From: Hirudo medicinalis
Lineage: Eukaryota; Annelida; Clitellata; Hirudinida; Hirudinidae
Length of the DNA stretch: 64,000 bases
Reading direction: 5' to 3'
Assembly (NCBI GenBank): GCA_011800805.1
Contig: MPNW01000161.1
Location: forward strand, 280,587 to 344,586
Shown here: positions 54,901 to 64,000 of the stretch, in pieces
How the letters are laid out: every line of letters begins with the position of its first letter
Position numbering within the stretch: the first letter of the stretch is position 1
Made by a program: the position numbers and the translations under genes
Notes under the pieces: model-generated
Databases searched by the model: none
What the model saw: the letters and a program-made list of their open reading frames with translations, nothing else
Told to the model about the DNA's origin: nothing

Positions 54901-57475
54901 TTGTTGTATTTTTAATGGATTTTCTGAATGAATGAAGATGAATGGAATGTGAGGAGTTTGCAGACAGCAGGTCTTTTTAGTTCTTTTTCGGGAGGGATGT
55001 AGGGAGGGGCATTTCTCGTAACACCCCCCCACCAAATGACGTCATTGACGTGGGTGATTGGCATAAAACATTGGCATTTCATTTAAGATCCCTTTAAGAA
55101 ATTCTCGTTAAAAACGAAACGAAGAAATAAAATGTTCAAGTGAATAAATATCAAGAAATATCAATAAATACCAACAAATCTCAATAAATATCAATAAATA
55201 TCAAAAAGATATTGATCACTGCAGGATGAGATGATGTACTACTCGTCAAACGACGTGACTCTGCAAATGTTTCCAGCAGCAGAACACGGTGAGTTTACTT
55301 CATAGTTTAATGTGTCGCTGCATTTAAATTATTTGAAATCATTTGAGGTCGATGTTAAAGTTTTTTGAACCAGTTTATTTGATGATGAAGTGTTGGATTT
55401 ATCAATCGACGAATTTAACGTTGCGTCCTCGCAAATGTTGTCAGTAAAAAAAATGTTACGTTTTCTTTCACTTACTTTGTTGTAATTTGGTTTTACGTAA
55501 AGTTTTAAAAGCAAATATTTTAATATTCACTTGGTATGAATTAGTACAGTTTTTTCCTTTTAATGGTTAATAAATTTAAATTAATCGCGCTTCATGCCAT
55601 CAAAAAATTGCTCATATCTATAATATAAAACAGAAAATATATGTGTATGTCTGTCTGTTCCAAGAACTCGTGCAAATTTCAAGTCACTCACCGTTTGGGG
55701 GAGACAGGGGACTCACTTCTTCTGAGGTTCCGCCAGCATCATCATCATTGTCATCGTCATCGTCATTATCATCAGTCGTCATCGACATCGTCATCATCAT
55801 CATCATCATCATCCTAATCATTCTTAAATCGCATACGAGCTTTAAACTCGAGAGCTACTGAAATAGGACCATGTCCAAATCATCGTAGTTATGCAACGGA
55901 CTAACGGTAATCAAATAAATAAGCAAGGACAATTTTGTGCTTCCGCACGGTCTATTGTTTAAGACTTCGCCTCTCACGATGGCAGCACGGGTTCGAATCC
56001 CGTTGCGGAAGCACCGGCCTAATCACCCAGTTCTTTGAGGGCAAGTAGCTGGCTGAATTTGGAGGACGTAAATAATAATGGGATGAATAAAATTAATTAT
56101 AATGATAAAAAATGAGTTTTAATATATGACTGGCGAAGTTTAAAAAAAGCTAGTATTTCTATGAAAAGCATTTATTGCTTGTGAAATTCTTTGCTTATTT
56201 GAAATATTATTTTGTTGTAATGTTGCAATAATATCTCATTTCGAAAGTAACCCTGCCTACATTCTCATTCTCACTTTGTTTTACACATTTTACACTTTCT
56301 TCACCATGAAATTGTTTCCTTGTTGTCTTTTGGATCATTGCTTATCCACTGTTAATAAATTAACATTAACTTAATTAATTAACCATCAACTATTATTTTT
56401 TAATACGAAAGATTTGTTTGCTATTCCCGAGGCACTTCGGTTCGAATACAATTTCAACAAAACCAAATTCAGCTTCGAATACCGATATCAACACATGAGT
56501 TGACACATGAGTTCCGCTCTCAAATGAAGCTTTTCTTGGCCGCCTTGTTAAGGAGGAATCCACTTGTGGAAACTGAGTCGAAATTTCTTTTGAAGTTCGA
56601 TTCGGTTATAACTCTTCCCTGTTGACTTCGGAGGCTGATGCTCAACTGTTCATTCTCGAAACAGCGAATTCTTTGATAGATGCATGTTAGCATCACGTTG
56701 ATTAGCCATATTATGTTGTCCAAAGCACTTGCTTGTTGTGACTGACATGTCCATGTTGATAACGGCCCCAAATATTGCAAAATTTAAAAATTCTCACCCA
56801 TGAATCGGACACGATTTAAATTATTCACCCATTTTTGTTTCAAGCGTATTAAATGTATTAATTGATTAAAAAATTGTATTGAATTATTCAAGAATTAACG
56901 GAATGTATTGATAATCATTTAATATTATCTCAAACAAATTATAAGGTGAATAAGAAACAGTTCAAATGATTTATCAATCGACAGAGAGCACTAGCGACAC
57001 CAACAACTTTGATGCGGGATGGTCTGTGCATACTGTTGCATCTCCATATACGGATGGAAAATTATTCGCACATCCCTACAGGAAGTAAGCAACTGACCTT
57101 CGATCTATGCGAAATGAAAGATTACTTGAAATTACTTTTTTTTAAAGTAATCCTCACATCAACTTCAACAAGTTCACCAATCCACTGTCATCTCCCCCTC
57201 TGCCATATGAGGTGGTAGGTGGAATAAAAGATGAACCTCTCTCCCCACAAGGCAGGGACTTCATTCCTCCTTCTCGTCACCTCCAGGAAGGTCATCCTTT
57301 GAGGTATCAGTGCGGCATTCAAGCCCAACAACAAAAGCTCCTCTCTTCGAGCAACGAGTCAACGAGAACTTCAGAATCTAAAGTCGAAATTGGTCTCAAC
57401 TCATCGAGCAAAAATATGGACAAATGTTCCACTGATGTTCAAGAACCAGGTTGCAAACAGATGAAGATGGCATGA
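51955..57475 (+). CDS. MEF2: MEF2 MADS-box transcription factor
   Basis: DNA-binding factor for CTA(A/T)4TAG sites in muscle and neuronal genes. Plus-strand exons: 51955-52008, 52071-52274, 52336-52386, 52492-52656, 53067-53519, 55225-55288, 56985-57084 and 57148-57475. All phases match, giving about 470 residues. The MADS box ([38 protein letters not shown]) and the MEF2 domain ([31 protein letters not shown]) are clear. In the MADS box, Glu replaces the usual Met in RIMDERNRQ. The middle is His/Asn/Ser-rich, typical of transactivation regions. Near the end, [11 protein letters not shown] matches the phospho-dependent sumoylation motif (IKxExxSP) known in MEF2. The fifth exon's acceptor lies in a 21-bp tandem repeat that could allow alternative in-frame acceptors. 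Confidence 0.9.
53001..53074 (+). repeat. 21-bp tandem repeat at a MEF2 splice acceptor
   Basis: Three full copies (53001-53021, 53022-53042, 53043-53063) and a partial fourth (53064-53074) of cagatgacaaatgttattgta. Each unit ends in tattgta and the next starts with CAG, so every boundary is a possible acceptor. The unit is seven codons (MTNVIVQ-like), so any choice keeps the frame. Confidence 0.9.
53700..53915 (-). repeat. dispersed GC-rich repeat, copy 2
   Basis: The reverse complement shares ordered blocks with 46,255-46,445 (aggtgccc, gggcccg, tttccattacc, aattgacat, cgaaatttctg). It lies in a MEF2 intron. Confidence 0.7.
53940..54720. repeat. AT-only microsatellite-like tract
   Basis: Dense ATT/AAT/TATTA repeats inside the large MEF2 intron, with extensive self-complementarity. 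Open frames in it (Ile/Leu/Tyr-rich) are compositional artefacts. Confidence 0.85.
55140..55215. repeat. AATAAATATC tandem repeat
   Basis: Units of about 11 bases (aataaatatca, aagaaatatca) repeat just before the MEF2 exon at 55,225. Confidence 0.8.
55735..55815. repeat. (CAT/CGT)n microsatellite
   Basis: A run of CAT and CGT triplets in a MEF2 intron. Confidence 0.9.
55941..56011 (+). repeat. tRNA-Glu-like sequence (pseudogene or SINE head)
   Basis: A 71-nt cloverleaf-like sequence. ttccgca and tgcggaa form a perfect 7-bp acceptor stem, gtct/agac a D-stem, and acggg-ttcgaat-cccgt a perfect T-arm. The anticodon arm contains ctctcac, as in tRNA-Glu(CTC), but its stem is badly mismatched, so a functional tRNA is unlikely. 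It lies in a MEF2 intron. Confidence 0.6.
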
Positions 57476-57578
57476 AGACTTTTATTGGCCTTCAAAATTT
57501 ATTATTGATAAACTTGAATGCTCTCGAACTTTCTTTTTCCGAGAATTATGTTACGACATAATAGAAATTTCGAGACAA

Positions 57579-57584
57579 AATAAA
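57579..57584 (+). terminator. AATAAA polyadenylation signal of MEF2
   Basis: AATAAA about 105 bases after the MEF2 stop codon. The convergent LRR gene ends about 160 bases further on. Confidence 0.55.
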
Positions 57585-57742
57585 CGAACTGTTAAGAACG
57601 AGGCTGCGAAGCTATAAAGTTGCTTATTGAAAGTTCGTTCAAAGCTGTGTCAGTGAGCAAAAGTAGTCAAACGATAGCTTTTAGAGTTCAAGTCTTCAAC
57701 AACATTCACAAGATGGAGTAAGGAGATCCAGTTAAAATGAGG

Positions 57743-59443
57743 TCACACTTTATGCTTGTGGTGGTTCTTTGTCAACCTCACCACATCGTTTGCCAGGCGG
57801 TTTCTTCTTGACTTCTTTGAGAAGGGTTCCCGCATCACTTGATCACGGAAGTGTTTCCTTCTGCGTGGAATGGGACCGTTTGAACCACGACAAACCTCTC
57901 CACCAAAACCACGACACACGTCATATTTGTCTTTCCTTTGAATTTCCTGCCCTGATGTGCTCGGTGGTGACTTGCACTTCCCATATATCCTCAGATTTCT
58001 CAGACTTGCAGTCCATGACATCATGCAATCACAGTGCACGGGGTTTCCGGTCAGCCAAACACCACCTTCCCAGTCAAGGTGGTCGAATGAGCAGGCGTTC
58101 AGGTGGCTCAGTTCATTGTACTCCAGGTGGATTTTGTTGAGGGATGAAAGTCCCTGGAAGAGGCGATCAGGAATTGAGCGAAGAATGTTGTGGTGGAGGA
58201 ATAAAGAGCGGAGATCGTGCAGCCCCTCTAAGACTCCTGCGCTCAAAAAGGTCAGTTTGTTCTTTTCGATGCGAAGTTCGTCCAAAGACTCCATAGTGGA
58301 AAATGTCTCCTTGGCTATCATGACGATGTGGTTATTTGAGAGCAGTAGGATCTCAAGCTTTCTCAATCCTTTGAACATGAGAGGAAAAAGAGCAGGGATG
58401 ATGTTGTGACTCAAGTCGAGTTTTTTCAAGTTTTTCAGACGGAAGAAAGTTTTTGGTTGAATGTCTCTGATGCGGTTGTGGCGGAGGTCGAGAAGGTCGA
58501 GGTTTCTGAGCCCATGAAAGGATTTAGAGTCGATGGAGTGGAGATGATTGTGCGCCAGAGTCAACTCCTTTAAATTCCTCAGTCCTATGAATGAGAATTC
58601 CTTCAAGACCTGAAAGTAATTTAGAAATTCAAATTGACACTTTCTATTTTAAGATATTTTTTAACAATTACATGTTCGATAATTCAGTGATTCGCATCAG
58701 CAAAAGATTCATATGACATTCGGTCGAAAGGATGCAGCAAATACTTTCGTTTGTAATTTTTAAACGAGAAAATATTTCAAATAAAACTTTTGTTTTTAAT
58801 CAATATTTTTACTTTTGTTTATTGGTCTCCAAGCATTGCTTGGTGGCATCTACAGAATTCACATGAGACTAATAGAAAACAGCCACAAATAGATAAAATG
58901 CGAACATTTTGAAATAAATATATTTAAAACCTGAAGACGGTTTTGATCCAAGTGTAACATCGTGACGTTTCTTGCTCCTTTGAAAACCCCCTTTGCCAGA
59001 AGTTCAATTCTGTTCTCCTTCAAGTCCAAAGTATTCAGTTTTTCGAGGTGTCTGAAGAGACCACCTGGTAGGAATGGTATCACATTCTTCCTAAAGCTAA
59101 TCTTTTCCAAGCAGTTGTTAAGGCCTTGAAATGCCCGACTGTGGAGTGAGACGTTGATCTTCTTCTTGTTGTGCCACATCTTTATGGACCTCACCGAAAC
59201 ATTCTCGAATGAACGAGGAGCGAATCGTCGGATTCGGTTTTTACTCAAATCAAGTTCCTGGTAAGTGAGATTTCGTGGCGCGCGAACAAACTGAGGAACA
59301 CGGTCCAGAAACAGCTCCGTGCATTCGAGATCTTCGTCGGCAAAACAGAAACATCTCTGGTTCGGACAGTCGTCAATATCGGAAACCAATGTGCTCGTGA
59401 TGGCCACAAAACTGATCAGAGGAAAGAGTGCTGAAGCTGTCAT
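57743..59443 (-). CDS. secreted leucine-rich-repeat protein
   Basis: Two minus-strand exons, 58931-59443 and 57743-58609, joined at phase 0 (CAG|gttttaa ... tttcag|GTC), giving 459 residues. A signal peptide (MTASALFPLISFVAITSTLV) is followed by a Cys-rich LRR N-cap (CPNQRCFCF) and about eleven LRRs (for example LNTLDLKENRIELLAKGVF and LRNLDLLDLRHNRIRDI). An LRRCT cap comes next (NPVHCDCMMSW ... CKSPPS). The last 70 residues or so are strongly basic (RRRKHF, KKSRRNRL, HHKHKV). No transmembrane helix follows, so it is probably secreted and matrix- or heparin-binding; that is inference. The extracellular LRR families (slit, chaoptin, peroxidasin-like) share this architecture, so the exact orthologue is undecided. 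Confidence 0.85.
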
Positions 59444-59635
59444 GATCGCTTCAGATCATCGGAGCAAACTGGATTGTATCCCGATACTATCTGGAAAGTT
59501 ATCACGTATTGTTAAAATTTCAAACGCGAAAATGACTCGCAGTCTGTGCATAAAACTTCAGAGATGGAAAGAGAATGAAATGTGTTTCCGCAGTCGTCCA
59601 CTCGAAATCATTAAGACCGGAGCGGTCACTCAGGA

Positions 59636-59685
59636 AATGTGACACGAACAGTGACATGTACAGTGACATGAACAGTGACATGCAG
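59636..59685. repeat. short ACAGTGACATG tandem repeat
   Basis: About four units of (a)acagtgacatg, just upstream of the LRR gene on its promoter side. Confidence 0.7.
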
Positions 59686-59699
59686 TGCTCCCCAGAAGA

Positions 59700-61970
59700 G
59701 CGGAGAGATTCTACTCGTGAGAAAAACATTTCGGATCTCCTGCATTTAAACGGTCCTGAGCTGCAAAAATGCTGTCGATCTTCTATTTGCATTCTATGAT
59801 TTGATGCTATGTCGTGCACGCTGTACAACCACGGTTACATCACAAGATGTATGAGATGGAGCCTAGGACGAATTTTATGATTGCCGCAATATGAATATTT
59901 CTCCGCTATGAAATTACACCTATTATAACAAATAAATGTAATAATAGTTATTAATACTTTATAAGAAATAATAATAACGATAATAATAATAAAAATAATG
60001 ATTATTATTGTAAGAATTGTGCCGAAGAAATCTTTGAAGGCTCATCCGACGAGGTTGGTGCCACCAATATGACGTCATCCTCTCCCGATCTCCTGAGAGG
60101 AACAAAAAGAATCCACACGACCTTTGACAAATAGCTCATCCCAGATGGTAAATGCATCCAACACAGGAATTTCTGGCTTCCGTAAACACGCTTGAGAGAT
60201 GGAAAAATTCAAAGTGATCCTTCGCTAAATGCTGGTCAAATATTTCAGGCATTTTGTGTTAAGATAATGAACTTTTAATTAACCTTCTGTTTGGTGATTA
60301 GGTCAGAGAAAATTTCAAGATTTCGGGATTCTAGTTGATTCACCGAAAATAATTAAATAAACATTAAAATTAAATTAAATAAACTATTAAACATATTCAC
60401 GGAAACATATTCAAATTAAACACATCTGAATAATTTTTTAAATTTCTCCCGTAATTTCTGCATTGGAATGCTAAAACTATTCCAGACACCGGGAGAGACT
60501 CGAAGCAATTGAATGCTTTGAAAGGAGACTTTTTCCTCAACTCTGCGGTCATAAAGAATCGTCTCTAAGTGGCGGGAAGATAATCTAGCGCCTTGTTTCC
60601 TCTTTCTGTTGGCGTCTGTGCATGATGACAATTTATGGGTGAGCATTTCTGGAGTTTGGTGCACATTTTGAAATCCTTGGAAAGCATCAACATGTTGTCA
60701 AGTTCTAACAAGGACATTGTTATTGACATTCCACATTGTCATCACGTTTCGTACTGCTGTGCGTGATGAGCGTTTAGTGTCCATGTAATAAATAGCTATC
60801 GCGTTTATGTTGAATAATTTACTATTTGTTATTAATAGTTAGTCAATTCCTTCTAAATTCTCTAACATTTCTTTTTATTTTCTTATGCACGATACAAATT
60901 CCTTATTTGTTCAAGCAAAACAAATTAGGACATTTCGAAATGCAATAAAAGCTATAAAAGATGCATCATATTGTGCGTTCGATGGTCACATTAAAAAAAA
61001 ACGTTTTAAAACTCAAAAACACGTCAAAGCACGTCCAAGAACCGAAGGAATTGCTTAAAAAAGTCCTTCATTTCCAAACGATTTCACCCCATCAAAGATG
61101 GCCCCTTATCCATCGTGCGTCAAATTTGAATCGATGTACCGTTAGATACGACTCTATATCGTGGCTTCGAAGCTTTATTGCATATTCAGGAGACCATCTC
61201 ATGGGCAAATATATCAGCCGTGACTCTTCAAAATGTTGTTTCCATTTTTGTCATTGCAAATGAAGATAATTTAATTTTTGTTCGGCATCCAATTACAAGC
61301 TGACAGTGTTTGTTTTCATGTTTTCCAGACGAATATTTCCTCATTTTTATGGAAGACATTTGGTTCTAACATCTTCATCATTCTTTTTTAGTGATAATTC
61401 TGTGTATATTTAGTGACATTTTTTCTATTTTGAGCGAGTATTATATTTAGTATAAAGACAGACTGCGGATTACATGGTGACCTTTTGGTAACCTCATAAT
61501 TGCGTAAAATTAGAAATTATAGATATTAAACCTGATATTAGAACAAATCCAAACTCATTGTGAAGAAAACAGTAGCGTCTGCATGTGATGTAAATTCCAA
61601 GCGATTATTATATTTATTAAGATATTAATACACCTTGTCGATTACTTTAAGTTAATTCGCGCTTTTATTTGCTGTCATTAACTCAACTGCATTGTAATCG
61701 TAATGTCGGCACAATCTGAGACAACATCGCGGGGACCATGTTTATTATCATTAATTCTATTGAAGGCATATTTTCAGCTTTCTCTGTCTGTTTAAAGTTT
61801 TGTCATACTTTCGACAATTCTCAAATGACTCTTAACGTTGACCAATATTTTGCAACTTATGACATCTTGTACCGAAACATGTTCAGGACAACGTCAAACG
61901 TTCTCATAAAGAAAGCTAGTCTTAAGTATAATAGGGTAATAAAGTGTTATTATTTATATCCCATAAAGTA
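59700..61970. other. intergenic, no gene recognised
   Basis: AT-rich spacer. Open frames at 60,416-60,664 (minus) and 60,961-61,263 (plus) are basic and show no family features or splice support. Confidence 0.4.
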
Positions 61971-61974
61971 TTAC

Positions 61975-62170
61975 CAGTGTTGTTCGGTAACGAAGCAAAA
62001 GTAAAAGTAGCGTTACTTTACTTAAGCAGAGCAGAAGTACTTTTTTTTAACTTGTACCGAAGTACGGAAAATGTTCAGTACTATTGCTTGTAACGAAGTA
62101 AGATTTTCGGAAATACTTTCACTTCGTTACTTGTTCGCCACAGAGCGTTACAAAGTAATGAAAACAAAAC
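61975..62170 (+). mobile_element. hAT-like non-autonomous element fragment
   Basis: The sequence starts cagtgttgttcggtaacgaag, the kind of end seen in hAT elements, and carries internal complementary copies of gtaacgaag and cttcgttac. No transposase is present, and the right boundary is not clear. Confidence 0.5.
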
Positions 62171-62607
62171 TGAACATTAATACAAAATACATTAAGTTTA
62201 AGCAGCTTATTGCACTTTGCGTCAATAACTAGTAGGCAAAAAATCCTCGGTAGTGTGACCGGGCATTCGTACGGTTTTATATTTAATGTTGTTTACTAAA
62301 TTAATGAGTATGGGTACTGACCATGTCATCTCTAATAGATGGCGTAGTAGAATGAGTGATAAACTGTTTGAGGACTTGATTACGTTGAAAGTCCACAAGG
62401 ACGTGTGACTCACTTTTGTAAGAGACTTTCAATTGCACATTGATTGAGGAAAAATACTTTCATTAGAGTGAATGTTAATTTGAATAATTTGAATTTATTA
62501 TGAATTTCTTAGTTAATAGTAGCAGTTTGTAGTTTTAAAACAGTTTATACATTAGTTCAAACAGTTACGTTTGAAACATCATGGAATGATGATCTATCAC
62601 AATAAAA

Positions 62608-62665
62608 TATTATTATTATTATTTTATTATTATTAATATTATTATTATTATTATTATTATTATTA
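62608..62665. repeat. (ATT)n microsatellite
   Basis: An ATT run about 150 bases before the Tc1-like element. Confidence 0.9.
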
Positions 62666-62820
62666 AATAAGTGAACAGAGTACAGAAGCCTCTTACCTGT
62701 TCACTATCAAACAAGCAAAAAATTGAGAAAGAAATGAAACGAGAGGTGCAATCAATTTTAAAGGAGAAATGGTGAAAAGTCATAATCATTCAGAAGGGAG
62801 GTGAATCGACTATACATGTA

Positions 62821-63673
62821 CAGTGCGTTGCATAAATTTGGCCTAGTTACATTTTTTGACGATAACTTTTTATGTACAGAATTTTCATAGGCCATTTTTT
62901 CATACAGTGTACTGAAACCATTCGATTTACATACTTATCAATTTTATTGAACTCAGACAAATATTTCGTGCGAATTCCAAGAAAAACTGGAAATACCCAA
63001 AATTACCTGTAGGAACAAGAAACACTGGGGAGCACAAATTTTCATNGCTGAAAAATGACTGCATCATCTCCAAATTTGTCACACAGTGGAAAGAGATACT
63101 GGTCCAGTGTTTCAACATATTTTAGTGAGTTCTGCTTCCCCTCCAAGAAGACGAGTTCAGATGAACCACGAGAAGAAATGGCAGCCCAGACCATCACTGA
63201 GCCACCTCCGAAATTTCTGTTAAAAAATGTTTTTTTTGGGCCCTCTGACATCGTGCCAATAATATTTATAGCCATCTGGACCATCCAAATTCAATTTCTT
63301 TTCATCTGAAAAAATAACAGAGTCCCAATTCATATCCGAACTCACCATCTCTTTTGCCCAGTTTAGCCAGATCTTCTTGTGAGCCTCCATTAGAAGTGGT
63401 TGGTGCTGACGCTTAACAAACTTCAGGAAACTACTCCTCTGAAGGCATCTGAATACGGTCCATCGACTAACCTCCAAATTTAAGTTATTTTTTGAGTCTC
63501 TTGTTGAGCTAAACCCCTTGGAAGCTTCGCGGAGAGAAGAACGTTTCNATTAATTAAATACGATTTTGTGAATGATATAAATGATATTTGGGTCAAAAAT
63601 TAGCAGTAATTTAATAGATAACTGGTCAAATTGTGTGATTCTTGAACCTGGGCCAAATTTATGCAAAGCACTG
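62821..63673 (-). mobile_element. Tc1/mariner-type transposon, incomplete assembly
   Basis: Terminal inverted repeats: cagtgcgttgcataaatttg at 62821-62840, matching on the opposite strand 63651-63673, with one mismatch in about 23 bases. TA lies on both sides (62819-62820 and 63674-63675), the expected Tc1 target-site duplication. The minus strand encodes transposase parts: a helix-turn-helix stretch (SLREASKGFSSTRDS, VSRWTVFRCLQRS), the region before the first catalytic Asp (VIFSDEKKLNLDGPDG), and GGGSVMVWAAISSRG. The frame meets an N at 63046 just after DDAVIFQ, where the second catalytic Asp is expected, and another N at 63548 in the N-terminal part. The element spans only 853 bases, against about 1.6 kb for a full Tc1, so internal sequence is missing at the Ns or deleted. 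Confidence 0.85.
63046..63046. other. assembly gap (single N)
   Basis: An N inside the Tc1-like transposase, just before the expected second catalytic aspartate. A gap of unknown size appears collapsed to one base; another N is at 63548. Confidence 0.8.
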
Positions 63674-64000
63674 TATGTATGTGTATGTGCTGGCTGAGAC
63701 AATGCTGTTAGGTAGATTATACCAAATGTTAGTTATTCGATTAGTGAAAAAGTATTTGGTGTTATCAATTGCACAAAAGTTGTGGTTTTTAAGGTAAGTT
63801 GGTTAAATTATTAATAATCTTATATAGCAAGCAGAGGACAGCTATTAGACGACGATGTTCGGAGCGATTTGATCTTCAATGCCTTGAGCCGATCTTAATA
63901 CTTTAGCTGTCCAACCGCGGGAATGGCCTTGGTAAACTTCTTTTGGATTTTCTCAATACTTTCAATCAAGTATTTGTGGTGAGGGTTCCAGACCTGACAG

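Overview
This is nuclear DNA from an invertebrate animal. It is AT-rich and has spliceosomal introns (mostly GT-AG). It carries conserved bilaterian genes, a non-LTR retrotransposon, a Tc1-type DNA transposon, SINE-like repeats and many trinucleotide microsatellites. A CFAP53 gene implies motile cilia or flagella, which argues against a nematode. I cannot name the species. All gene models were joined by hand from reading frame, splice-site phase and remembered family similarity; no alignment was run.

Layout: (1) 2.1-3.6 kb, plus strand: a compact ELAV/Hu-type RNA-binding protein. (2) 3.8-6.8 kb, minus: the catalytic part of a PDE9-type cGMP phosphodiesterase, convergent with ELAV, with its N-terminus not found. 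(3) 8.3-9.8 kb: a decayed LINE interrupted by an assembly artefact. (4) 12.9-24.0 kb, minus: a 640-residue single-pass receptor-like protein (signal peptide, SUEL lectin, CUB-like domain, sushi domain, transmembrane helix, tail). Its extracellular exons are joined by phase-1 introns, and its 5.8-kb first intron is rich in simple repeats. (5) 28.1-32.0 kb, plus: SLC12A9, with one single-base frameshift. (6) 32.9-35.6 kb, minus: AP-2 mu, with one GC-AG intron. (7) 37.5-45.7 kb, minus: Drosha. (8) 47.5-50.4 kb, plus: CFAP53. (9) 52.0-57.5 kb, plus: MEF2, with a 21-bp tandem repeat that offers four in-frame splice acceptors. (10) 57.7-59.4 kb, minus: a secreted LRR protein. (11) 62.8-63.7 kb: a Tc1-like element with terminal inverted repeats and TA flanks, broken by N gaps.

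The genes do not form an operon or one pathway. They are ordinary neighbours with functions in RNA processing (ELAV, Drosha), cGMP signalling (PDE9), membrane traffic and transport (AP2M1, SLC12A9), cilia (CFAP53), muscle or neural transcription (MEF2) and cell surface or matrix (SUEL receptor, LRR protein). The least familiar gene is the SUEL-CUB-sushi receptor. The most unusual local structures are the MEF2 repeat/splice-acceptor array, the SLC12A9 frameshift, a hairpin with E-boxes upstream of MEF2, a 114-bp MITE, and repeat families present at two sites in the window.
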